DNA of 13,253 nt from Alphaproteobacteria bacterium MarineAlpha3_Bin3 (lineage in GTDB: Bacteria; Pseudomonadota; Alphaproteobacteria; Rhodospirillales; Casp-alpha2), in NCBI GenBank assembly GCA_002938075.1, contig PTLK01000032.1, positions 1 to 13,253 on the forward strand, written 5' to 3'. The notes under the pieces are model-generated. The model saw only the letters and a program-made list of their open reading frames with translations. It had not been told where the DNA came from and ran no database searches. Both the position numbers and the translations under genes were made by a program. Positions 1-5,760 of this stretch are shown one piece after another. How positions within the stretch are numbered: the first letter of the stretch is position 1; each line of letters begins with the position of its first letter.

Positions 1-29
1 GATAGAATAATTTCAGGGACTGCAAAATC

Positions 30-284
30 ATGGCTATGACTCGAAAAACCATCACGATTACCGATCAAATGGATGATTGGGTTAAGGGGCAAGTCGAGTC
101 CGGTAAATACGGCAATGACAGCGAGTATTTTCGCGACCTTATCCGTAAAGATCAATCCAAAGAGGATAATCTGGAAACACTGCGGAATTTACTGGTTGAG
201 GGTGAACAAAGTGGTTCAAGCAATCTCAGCGTAACTGACATATGGGACGAGGCGGAGGAACGGCATCTGGCTGAAAATGCCTGA
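30..284 (+). CDS. parD: ParD-type antitoxin (ribbon-helix-helix)
   Basis: This is an 84-residue antitoxin of the ParD/CopG ribbon-helix-helix group. Such proteins bind and neutralise a ParE toxin and repress their own operon as dimers. The N-terminal strand (TRKTITIT, residues 4-11) followed by two short helices with the typical SGKYGNDSEYFRDLIR stretch (about residues 24-39) is the DNA-binding fold; the acidic C-terminal half (about 45-84) would wrap the toxin. The start at 30 has GGGA about ten bases upstream; a second ATG at 36 is possible. A TAGAAT at 3-8 could be a -10 element, but the upstream region is cut off. The end overlaps the toxin gene by 8 bases, which is usual for co-translated toxin-antitoxin pairs. 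Base composition is clearly AT-richer than the argC gene downstream. Confidence 0.9.
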   Translation: MAMTRKTITITDQMDDWVKGQVESGKYGNDSEYFRDLIRKDQSKEDNLETLRNLLVEGEQSGSSNLSVTDIWDEAEERHLAENA

Positions 285-567
285 GTATCGACTATCAAAA
301 CGGGCTAAAATCGATATTGGGGATATCGCCTACTACACAATCGAACAGTTTGGTATCGAACAGGCGCAGACCTATCGGGATTCAATGAATGCCTGCTTTA
401 ATTCCATTGTTGAAAACCCCAAGCTTGGCAAAAAAGTTAATCATATCCGCAAAGGGTATCGATGCCTTATTTACCAATCCCATGCCATATTCTACAAAGT
501 GGAAAGACGCGATATTTTGATCATCCGTGTGTTACACCAAGCTATGTTTGCGCCACTTCATTTATAG
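277..567 (+). CDS. parE: ParE-type toxin (RelE/ParE superfamily)
   Basis: This 96-residue protein matches the ParE toxin family in length and pattern. It has an N-terminal strand (EYRLSKRAKIDI), a helical hairpin (about 14-47), a GYRCLIYQSHAIFYKV strand pair (about 60-75) and the closing strand with the family signature VLHQAMFAPLHL at the C-terminus. Chromosomal ParE toxins typically poison DNA gyrase; the target here is inferred, not visible. The ATG lies inside the end of the antitoxin gene, so translation is probably coupled. The name is shared with topoisomerase IV subunit B, which is a different gene further right in this window. The gene looks intact. It is AT-richer than its right-hand neighbours, which suggests acquisition as a module. 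Confidence 0.9.
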   Translation: MPEYRLSKRAKIDIGDIAYYTIEQFGIEQAQTYRDSMNACFNSIVENPKLGKKVNHIRKGYRCLIYQSHAIFYKVERRDILIIRVLHQAMFAPLHL

Positions 568-612
568 AAGTTGGCCAAGGACATTGGTATGGGGGACCAC
601 CTCAAAGATCGA

Positions 613-640
613 GCGTCCCGTTAGGGGCGCCCGGTTTTTT
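613..640 (+). terminator. Possible rho-independent terminator after parDE
   Basis: GCGTCCC (613-619) can pair with GGGGCGC (624-630) around a GTTA loop, with one T-G wobble. A run of six T follows at 635-640. The four bases CCGG between stem and T-run make it imperfect. It lies about 45 bases after the toxin stop and just before argC, where it would separate the two transcripts. Confidence 0.4.
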
Positions 641-660
641 GCCATTTGAGGATAAAGACC

Positions 661-1611
661 ATGACGGCAAGGATATTCATCGACGGCGAAGCCGGCACCA
701 CGGGGTTGCAGATCCGGGCGCGCCTGGACAGCCGCGCCGACGTCGAGGTCGCCAGCCTGCCGGACGACAAACGCAAGGACCCGGTTGCTCGGGCCGAGAT
801 GCTGAACGGCTGCGATCTGGCGATCCTGTGCCTGCCCGACGCCGCCGCCAGGGAAGTGGTGGCGCTGATCGACAACCCGGACGCCCGGGTCATCGACGCC
901 TCGACGGCGCACCGGACCGCCGACGGCTGGACCTATGGGTTCCCGGAGCTCGACGCCGAACAGGCCGGGCGCATCGCCGAGGCCAAGCGGGTCGCCAATC
1001 CCGGCTGCTACGCCCTGGCCTCCGTCGCCATGCTGCGTCCGCTGATTTCGGCCGGGCTGTTGCCGGCCGGCCACGCGGTGACCCTGAACGCCGTTTCCGG
1101 CTATTCCGGCGGCGGCCGCAAGATGATCGAAAGCTACGAGGACGAAAACGCCGCCGATTACACCGAGGCCCCGTTCCGGGTCTACGGCCTCGGCCTGGAG
1201 CACAAGCACGTGCCCGAAATCGAGGTCCATGGCGGGCTGGAGAAAAGGCCGTTGTTCATGCCCAGCGTCGGGCGCTTCCACCAGGGCATGATCGTGCAGT
1301 TGCCATTGGCGTTGTGGTCGCTGCCGGGCAAGCCCGAACCGAAGGACATTCACGGCGCGCTTGCCGCCCATTACCAGGACCGCCGGTTCGTCACCGTGGC
1401 GGACCTGGCCGATACGGCGGCGATGGCCGGTCTCGAGCCCGAGGCCCTGAACGGCACCGACGAGCTCAGGCTGCACGTCTTCGCCAACCAGGCCCACGAG
1501 CACGCGGTGGTGGCGGCGCTGCTCGACAACCTGGGCAAGGGCGCCGCCGGCCAGGCGGTGCACAACATGAACCTGATGCTGGGTTTGGACGAGGCGGTGG
1601 GGCTGGTTTAG
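661..1611 (+). CDS. argC: N-acetyl-gamma-glutamyl-phosphate reductase, type 2
   Basis: ArgC reduces N-acetyl-glutamyl-5-phosphate to the semialdehyde with NADPH, the third step of arginine synthesis in the cytoplasm. The 316-residue length fits the shorter type 2 form. Visible motifs are the nucleotide-binding loop GEAGTTG (residues 9-15), STAHR (81-85), the catalytic cysteine in NPGCYA (Cys116), and SGYSGGGRKMI shortly after. The start at 661 is preferred because GAGG lies nine bases upstream (648-651); an in-frame TTG at 646 would place the start in front of that site. The gene converges on umuC with only six bases between stops. In many alphaproteobacteria argC follows the ribosomal protein genes rplM-rpsI; here a toxin-antitoxin pair is directly upstream instead. 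Confidence 0.96.
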   Translation: MTARIFIDGEAGTTGLQIRARLDSRADVEVASLPDDKRKDPVARAEMLNGCDLAILCLPDAAAREVVALIDNPDARVIDASTAHRTADGWTYGFPELDAEQAGRIAEAKRVANPGCYALASVAMLRPLISAGLLPAGHAVTLNAVSGYSGGGRKMIESYEDENAADYTEAPFRVYGLGLEHKHVPEIEVHGGLEKRPLFMPSVGRFHQGMIVQLPLALWSLPGKPEPKDIHGALAAHYQDRRFVTVADLADTAAMAGLEPEALNGTDELRLHVFANQAHEHAVVAALLDNLGKGAAGQAVHNMNLMLGLDEAVGLV

Positions 1612-1617
1612 GGAAAT

Positions 1618-2928
1618 CTAGTTGCCGACCCGTTTCAGGTCCTGCCAGCGGGTCGTGTAGCACGGGCTGCGCATTTTCTGTTTCATCATCCACGGACGCC
1701 GGGTGCCGGCGGCGGCGAAGCGCACCGTATCGCGGCCCCAGTCCCTGTTGAGCCGGTCGACGGCCCGCATCAGGGCGCCGGCGCGGTTCTGATCGATGCT
1801 GGCGAACAGGCCCAGTTGCATGGCGCCGACCTTCTCCAGCCCGTCCAGGAACACGCCCGCCTTCTGGTACGCCAGCCCGGGCCGGTAGATCCGTTTCAGG
1901 CACTGCCCGGCGGCGGCGATCATCGCCGGAGTGTCGAAGGTGGCCTCGGGGAATGTGAGGCCGGCAGCGTTGGCGTAGCGCTGCCGGTGGGTATCGAAGG
2001 GGCTGGTGCGGAGGCTGACCGTCAGCGTGTTGGCGGCCAGGTCCTGGCGGCGGAGCTTTTCGGCGGCGCGGCTGACGTAGGTGGCGACGGCCTCGGCGAT
2101 ATGGCGGTATTCGGTGATCCGCCGCCCGAAGCCGCGGGCAACCATGATTCCCTTGTGGTCCGGTTGCGTCAGTTCCAGGTCCAGGCACGGGATGCCGCGC
2201 AGTTCGAGCACGGTGCGCTCGACGACGACGCCGAGGCGCGAACGGATGAATTTGGGCTCGGCGCGTTTGAGGTCGAGCGCCGTGACGACGCCGAGCTTCC
2301 CGAGACGCTGGGCCAGCCGGCGGCCGATGCCCCACACAGCATCGGCGGGCAGGGCGGCCAGCAGCGCGTCGTTGTCACCGGGGTCGGGGGGCATGACGAA
2401 CACGCCGCCCAGCCCAGGGTCTTTCTTGGCCGTCCGGTTGGCGATCTTAGCCAGCGTCTTGGTGGCGCCGGTGCCGACCGAGACCGGCAGCCCGGTCCAC
2501 CGGTGGACGGCGTCCTTGACGGCGCGGCCGTGGGCCGCCGGATCGGCGAAGCCGGTCAGGTCGAGGAACGATTCATCGATGCTGTAGACCTCCAGGTAGG
2601 GGGTGAACCGTTTCAGCACCGCGACCACGCGGGCCGACATGTCGCCGTAAAGCGCATAGTTGGACGAATAGACGTAGACCCGCTCGCGGCGCAGGAAAGC
2701 CTTCACCTTGTGGACCGGTTCGCCCATCGGGATGCCCAGGTCCTTGGCTTCCTGGGACCGGGCGATGATGCAGCCGTCGTTGTTGGACAGCACGACCACC
2801 GGGCGGCCCTCCAGGCCAGGGTCGAACACCCGCTCGCACGAGGCATAGAAGTTGTTGACGTCGACCAGGCAGACGAGGCCGCCGAGGCCGCCGGTGTTCC
2901 GACCCCTAGGCGAAGGAATGGATGGCAT
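1618..2928 (-). CDS. umuC: DNA polymerase V catalytic subunit UmuC (Y family)
   Basis: UmuC is the catalytic subunit of the error-prone translesion polymerase V, made during the SOS response. The 436-residue protein has the Y-family active-site motifs DVNNFYASCE (Asp23) and SIDESF (Asp118, Glu119), followed by the helix-hairpin-helix thumb region (VWGIGRRLAQRLGKLGV) and the little finger. A clamp-binding motif QLGLF is at about 371-375, equivalent to the QLNLF of E. coli UmuC. The C-terminal part (WGRDTVRFAAAG ... RSPCYTTRWQD) is typical of full-length UmuC rather than DinB. The start ATG overlaps the end of umuD by 23 bases, so the two are an operon. The N-terminus is about 17 residues longer than in E. 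coli. Nothing is broken. Confidence 0.96.
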   Translation of the reverse strand: MPSIPSPRGRNTGGLGGLVCLVDVNNFYASCERVFDPGLEGRPVVVLSNNDGCIIARSQEAKDLGIPMGEPVHKVKAFLRRERVYVYSSNYALYGDMSARVVAVLKRFTPYLEVYSIDESFLDLTGFADPAAHGRAVKDAVHRWTGLPVSVGTGATKTLAKIANRTAKKDPGLGGVFVMPPDPGDNDALLAALPADAVWGIGRRLAQRLGKLGVVTALDLKRAEPKFIRSRLGVVVERTVLELRGIPCLDLELTQPDHKGIMVARGFGRRITEYRHIAEAVATYVSRAAEKLRRQDLAANTLTVSLRTSPFDTHRQRYANAAGLTFPEATFDTPAMIAAAGQCLKRIYRPGLAYQKAGVFLDGLEKVGAMQLGLFASIDQNRAGALMRAVDRLNRDWGRDTVRFAAAGTRRPWMMKQKMRSPCYTTRWQDLKRVGN

Positions 2929-3370
2929 GGACGACCACGCCCCAGACGCGCAGGTCCTGTTCGGCGTTGATCTCGATCGGCGGGTAGCGGGGGTTTTCCG
3001 GCAGCAGGCGGATGCGGCCGTGGCGCCGGGATAGGCGCTTGACGGTCAGCTCGCCGTCGACGACGGCGATGACGATCCGGCCGTCGGCGGGCGGCAGCGA
3101 GCGGTCGACGATCAGAATGTCGCCGGGGTAGATGCCGGCGCCGGTCATCGAATCGCCGGAAACGCGGAGGAAAAACGTCGCCGCCGGGCGCCGGATCAGG
3201 TGCTCGTTGAGATCCAGCGTCCCTTCCAGATAGTCGTCGGCGGGCGACGGAAAGCCGGCCTCGATGCGGCAGGTGAAAAACGCCAGGGGGCAGGGCTCCG
3301 CGGCGGGTCCCGGCTCCCGGGCCCGGCCTATTTCGATTACCTCTCCGGGCACGTCTTCGGGTTCGGGCAT
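2906..3370 (-). CDS. umuD: DNA polymerase V accessory subunit UmuD (LexA-like self-cleaving protein)
   Basis: UmuD is cleaved with RecA help to UmuD', which joins UmuC to form polymerase V. The 154-residue protein aligns along its whole length with E. coli UmuD: EAGFPSPADDYLEG (37-50) contains the cleavage bond Ala38-Gly39, SGDSM holds the nucleophile Ser74, and the general base is Lys111 in TVKRL. The bond is Ala-Gly as in LexA, not Cys-Gly as in E. coli UmuD. The ATG at 3370 is the only sensible start, because an in-frame stop (TGA) lies at 3377-3379. The ribosome-binding site is weak. A perfect LexA box begins 36 bases upstream, so SOS control is well supported. It lies first in the umuDC operon. 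Confidence 0.96.
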   Translation of the reverse strand: MPEPEDVPGEVIEIGRAREPGPAAEPCPLAFFTCRIEAGFPSPADDYLEGTLDLNEHLIRRPAATFFLRVSGDSMTGAGIYPGDILIVDRSLPPADGRIVIAVVDGELTVKRLSRRHGRIRLLPENPRYPPIEINAEQDLRVWGVVVHAIHSFA

Positions 3371-3406
3371 CGGCCATCATGGCCCCGGCCCTTGGGGAAA
3401 GTCAAT

Positions 3407-3421
3407 GTTCTTTTTTTGTTC
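3407..3421 (-). promoter_or_regulatory. LexA box of umuDC
   Basis: On the coding strand of umuD this reads GAACAAAAAAAGAAC, a perfect direct repeat GAAC-N7-GAAC, which is the alphaproteobacterial LexA operator (GTTC-N7-GTTC on the other strand). It sits 36 bases before the umuD ATG, exactly where an SOS operator is expected. The same 15 bases occur again at 8682-8696. Confidence 0.9.
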
Positions 3422-3434
3422 CTATTTGTGGATA

Positions 3435-3446
3435 TCTACTAGTAGA
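3435..3446. repeat. 12-base perfect palindrome upstream of umuD
   Basis: TCTACTAGTAGA is perfectly self-complementary. It lies between the end of the SelA-like gene (stop at 3448-3450) and the LexA box. It could be an extra operator or chance; no family was recognised. Confidence 0.4.
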
Positions 3447-3447
3447 A

Positions 3448-4722
3448 CTAGGGGCGATTGCCGTCCTGGCCGAACAAAAGCGCCCGGAAGGCCTTCGGGT
3501 CGCCGATCACCTCGGCCAGCCGGTCGAGGGACTTGTCGACCGCCTCGGCGAACCGCTCGGGCCCGCCGAAGCGGGCCAGGGTCTCAGGCGCCATGAACTT
3601 GATCAGCAGCGCCGAAGTGCCCGGCGGCAGGCCGGCGAAGTGCACCGTCAGCACGCCGTAATCCCGGAGCATCAGCATCGACAACCCAGCCGAGGCCTCG
3701 ATGGGCATCACCGGCCGTTCCGCGAGGCCGGCCCGCTGCATGGCGATTTCCAGGGTATCCTCGCCGTCGAGGCGGACGATCACCGGCGTTTCGGTGATCC
3801 GGTTGCCGAGCCGTTTCTTCAGCGCCTGGGCGACCTCCTGGGTGACGGCGACCAGCGTGCGCACCCGGGCCGGGTCGTATTGTTCGAGCGAATGGACGAC
3901 GGCCGGGTACAGCATCGGCCTCGCCTCGACGCCGAACTCGAAGGCCAGGGCGCGAATTTCCTCGACCAGTTCCCGCCGTCCGCCCATCAGGCCGACCCGC
4001 GGCCCGATGGTGCCGTATTTGTCGAGCCCGGTGGAGCCGACGTCGACGCCGAGTTCCAGCATCTTCGGCTGATCGAACACCGCCGGCCCGACCCGGGCGC
4101 CGCCGGCGTCGTCGACCAACACCGGGGCGCCGGCGTCATGGGCCAGCCTGACGATTTTCTCGATCTCCTTGACGCCGAGGATCTCGTAACTGACCGCGAG
4201 GCGGGTCATCGACACCAGCGACACGTTGTCGGTCTCGCCCAGGACCTTCTCGAATTGGCCGAGGCCGATGGCGTCGATGAAATCGGCGCCGGCGTACTTG
4301 GCCCCGCGGATGACGCAGGCGTGGCTGCCGGTGGCCGAAACCCCGATCACCGTTTGGCCCGGCCCGGCCAGCACCCGCGTCGCCGTCATGATGGCGGCGG
4401 TCTGGCGGTTGAAGACCATGATCCCGTGCGTTTTAGCGTCGCCACCGAGATGGTCCAGCGCCAGCTTGTTCAGGCGTTTGCCCATCAACGCCGGCGCCAG
4501 TTCGTCGTCGAGCGGCGTCAGGCCGTCGTCCGGGGCCTCGAAGCGCCGTTCCAGGCCGCTGAGGTTGTAGATTCCGTCGAGGCCCGAGTCCGCCACCCGC
4601 GCCTCGATGAATCGCCAGGCATGGCGCAGTTTGGCGTGGTCGTCGCGGCTGTCGCGGATGAATTCGCCGTGAGCGTAGGGCAGGCCCGGCGCATGGGGGT
4701 TGCCGAAGCGGTCTTCAGCCAT
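3448..4722 (-). CDS. SelA-like PLP-dependent enzyme, substrate unknown
   Basis: This 424-residue protein has the fold-type I PLP pattern of the SelA / D-glucosaminate-6-phosphate ammonia-lyase group. Visible features are a phosphate-site region ATGSHACVIRGAKYAGADF (about 130-148), VLVDDAGGARVGP with the cofactor-binding aspartates 204/205, and STGLDKYGTIGPRVGLMGG, in which Lys235 is the expected PLP lysine. A C-terminal small domain follows (about 290-424). True SelA makes selenocysteinyl-tRNA, but no selB, selD or tRNA-Sec is nearby, and the N-terminal tRNA-binding domain of SelA is not evident. A lyase or aminotransferase-like reaction on an unknown amino compound is more likely. The start at 4722 has AGGAG seven bases upstream; an upstream ATG at 4779 lacks one. 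The gene is divergent from the sigma-54 promoter region at 4834. Confidence 0.8.
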   Translation of the reverse strand: MAEDRFGNPHAPGLPYAHGEFIRDSRDDHAKLRHAWRFIEARVADSGLDGIYNLSGLERRFEAPDDGLTPLDDELAPALMGKRLNKLALDHLGGDAKTHGIMVFNRQTAAIMTATRVLAGPGQTVIGVSATGSHACVIRGAKYAGADFIDAIGLGQFEKVLGETDNVSLVSMTRLAVSYEILGVKEIEKIVRLAHDAGAPVLVDDAGGARVGPAVFDQPKMLELGVDVGSTGLDKYGTIGPRVGLMGGRRELVEEIRALAFEFGVEARPMLYPAVVHSLEQYDPARVRTLVAVTQEVAQALKKRLGNRITETPVIVRLDGEDTLEIAMQRAGLAERPVMPIEASAGLSMLMLRDYGVLTVHFAGLPPGTSALLIKFMAPETLARFGGPERFAEAVDKSLDRLAEVIGDPKAFRALLFGQDGNRP

Positions 4723-4833
4723 GGGTTTGCTCCTGGAATTTTCAAGGGTTCGTCGGTTCGCCAGTTTAATCCCCGTCACTTAACGCGATTAGGAAAGACG
4801 GTCAACGGCGGCGTGGTCCGCTATTTCCGGTTC

Positions 4834-4848
4834 TGGCACTCCAATTGC
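4834..4848 (+). promoter_or_regulatory. Sigma-54 (RpoN) promoter
   Basis: TGGCACTCCAATTGC matches the sigma-54 consensus TGGCAC-N5-TTGC at every defined base, with GG and GC exactly ten bases apart. It reads toward the exported protein to the right, with transcription expected to start near 4860. It implies control by an unidentified enhancer-binding activator. The activator site was not found in the 4723-4833 stretch. Confidence 0.75.
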
Positions 4849-4872
4849 CTAACAAAAGGTAAAGGCCCCCCC

Positions 4873-4896
4873 GTGAGTCCCCGGGTGAGTCCCCGG
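4873..4896 (+). repeat. Two perfect 12-base tandem repeats in the 5' leader
   Basis: GTGAGTCCCCGG occurs twice in a row (4873-4884 and 4885-4896), just after the expected sigma-54 start site. GGCCC at 4864-4868 and GGGCC at 4894-4898 flank it and could pair, so the start of the leader RNA may fold. Confidence 0.7.
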
Positions 4897-4926
4897 GCCA
4901 AAGAACAATTAAAAAGGTCATTAGCC

Positions 4927-4989
4927 ATGGATCGAAAGAAATTGGATCTCCGGCGACGGTGGTGCGCACGCCCCGCAAAGGGGCGCTAG
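4927..4989 (+). other. 20-codon leader ORF or severed N-terminus of the exported protein
   Basis: An ATG at 4927 with AAAAAGG nine bases upstream opens a 20-codon reading frame rich in Arg and Lys (starting MDRKKLDLRRRW) that ends in TAG at 4987-4989. It is in the same frame as the exported protein that follows. Read through the TAG, it would give a basic n-region directly joined to a hydrophobic signal core. Alternatives are a separate leader peptide, a nonsense mutation, or a sequencing error at the TAG. Confidence 0.45.
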
Positions 4990-5025
4990 GTAAAATTTTC
5001 CTGGGCGGTTGTTTTCGCCGCCGTC

Positions 5026-5760
5026 ATGTTGCCCGCCGCTGCGTCATCGGCGTCCCCCAAGGCCTACGGATGTCCGGCCTATCCCCGTGTCCTGTCGTGG
5101 GGCATCATCAGCCACCACAAGACCATCCGTTTCGTCCGCAACTATCATGGCGGCGATTGGGCGCCTTATCACGAGAAGTGGAAGAAGCGTCTCGGTTTGC
5201 TTGAAATGGCCCATGCTCAGGGACGCGCCGTCGTTTTCCCGAATCGCATAGGCCTTCGCCTCAGGGGCCGGGGGCTGGCCGAATTTATCGAAATGATCCG
5301 CAAACGCATCGACGTCAACCTTTGCCTGGCCGAACAAGCCGTCGAAGTGTCGCCGGGGGCGTTGGCCGACTTCGCCACCGCCGCCGGACCGGCGACAGGG
5401 GCGGGCGCCGGCACCGATGCCGGCGTCCCCCCGAAGGCCGACGCTACTGCCGCTTCCGGCGCCATTGACCCCCTCCGGCTGCGGGTCGACACCGAGTGCA
5501 CGGACGGGGCGGCGGTCTTCAAGGTTATCAATATCGGCGGCCGCTGGCCACGTCCCGGGACCTTCACCATCTATACCCTCGACGGCCAAAAGCGGATTTC
5601 GAAGCGCCGGATGCTTCTGACCCGCGGCCAAAGGGCGTCGTTCAAGTTCAAAACCCGGAAGACCGGCGAAATGGTGCTTGGGCTGTGGGTCGATCCGTCC
5701 TGGTATTCCAGGGACTTCCGCTACGACGCCAAGGTGATCTGCGGCCGAACGGCGTCCTAA
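5026..5760 (+). CDS. Putative exported protein of unknown function with a C-terminal beta domain
   Basis: I do not recognise a named family. From the ATG at 5026 there are 244 residues, but codons 4990-5025 in the same frame already encode the hydrophobic part of a signal peptide (VKFSWAVVFAAV continuing into MLPAAASSA), with cleavage likely after the SSA. No NTG start exists between the TAG at 4987 and 5026, so the conventional start loses most of the signal. The mature protein has an N-terminal domain (about residues 12-100, with HGGDWAPYHEKWKKRL), an Ala/Gly/Pro linker (about 115-145) and a C-terminal domain (about 148-244) with the look of an Ig-like beta sandwich and two cysteines. A sigma-54 promoter lies upstream. 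Its stop overlaps the stop of the convergent topoisomerase gene by four bases. Confidence 0.65.
   Translation: MLPAAASSASPKAYGCPAYPRVLSWGIISHHKTIRFVRNYHGGDWAPYHEKWKKRLGLLEMAHAQGRAVVFPNRIGLRLRGRGLAEFIEMIRKRIDVNLCLAEQAVEVSPGALADFATAAGPATGAGAGTDAGVPPKADATAASGAIDPLRLRVDTECTDGAAVFKVINIGGRWPRPGTFTIYTLDGQKRISKRRMLLTRGQRASFKFKTRKTGEMVLGLWVDPSWYSRDFRYDAKVICGRTAS

Noticed and set aside
562..1563. Long open frame antisense to argC
   Set aside because: Typical mirror frame of a GC-rich gene; argC on the plus strand has full family motifs and the antisense product has none.
1816..2970. Long plus-strand open frames across umuC/umuD and similar ones across the SelA-like gene, topoisomerase parE and glnA
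   Set aside because: Products are low-complexity and motif-free, whereas the opposite-strand genes are well-recognised families.
3448..4722. True selenocysteine synthase selA
   Set aside because: No selB, selD or tRNA-Sec nearby and the N-terminal region does not resemble the SelA tRNA-binding domain; kept as SelA-like only.
4873..4896. Short tandem repeats as a CRISPR array
   Set aside because: Two abutting 12-base units without spacers; no cas gene in the window.
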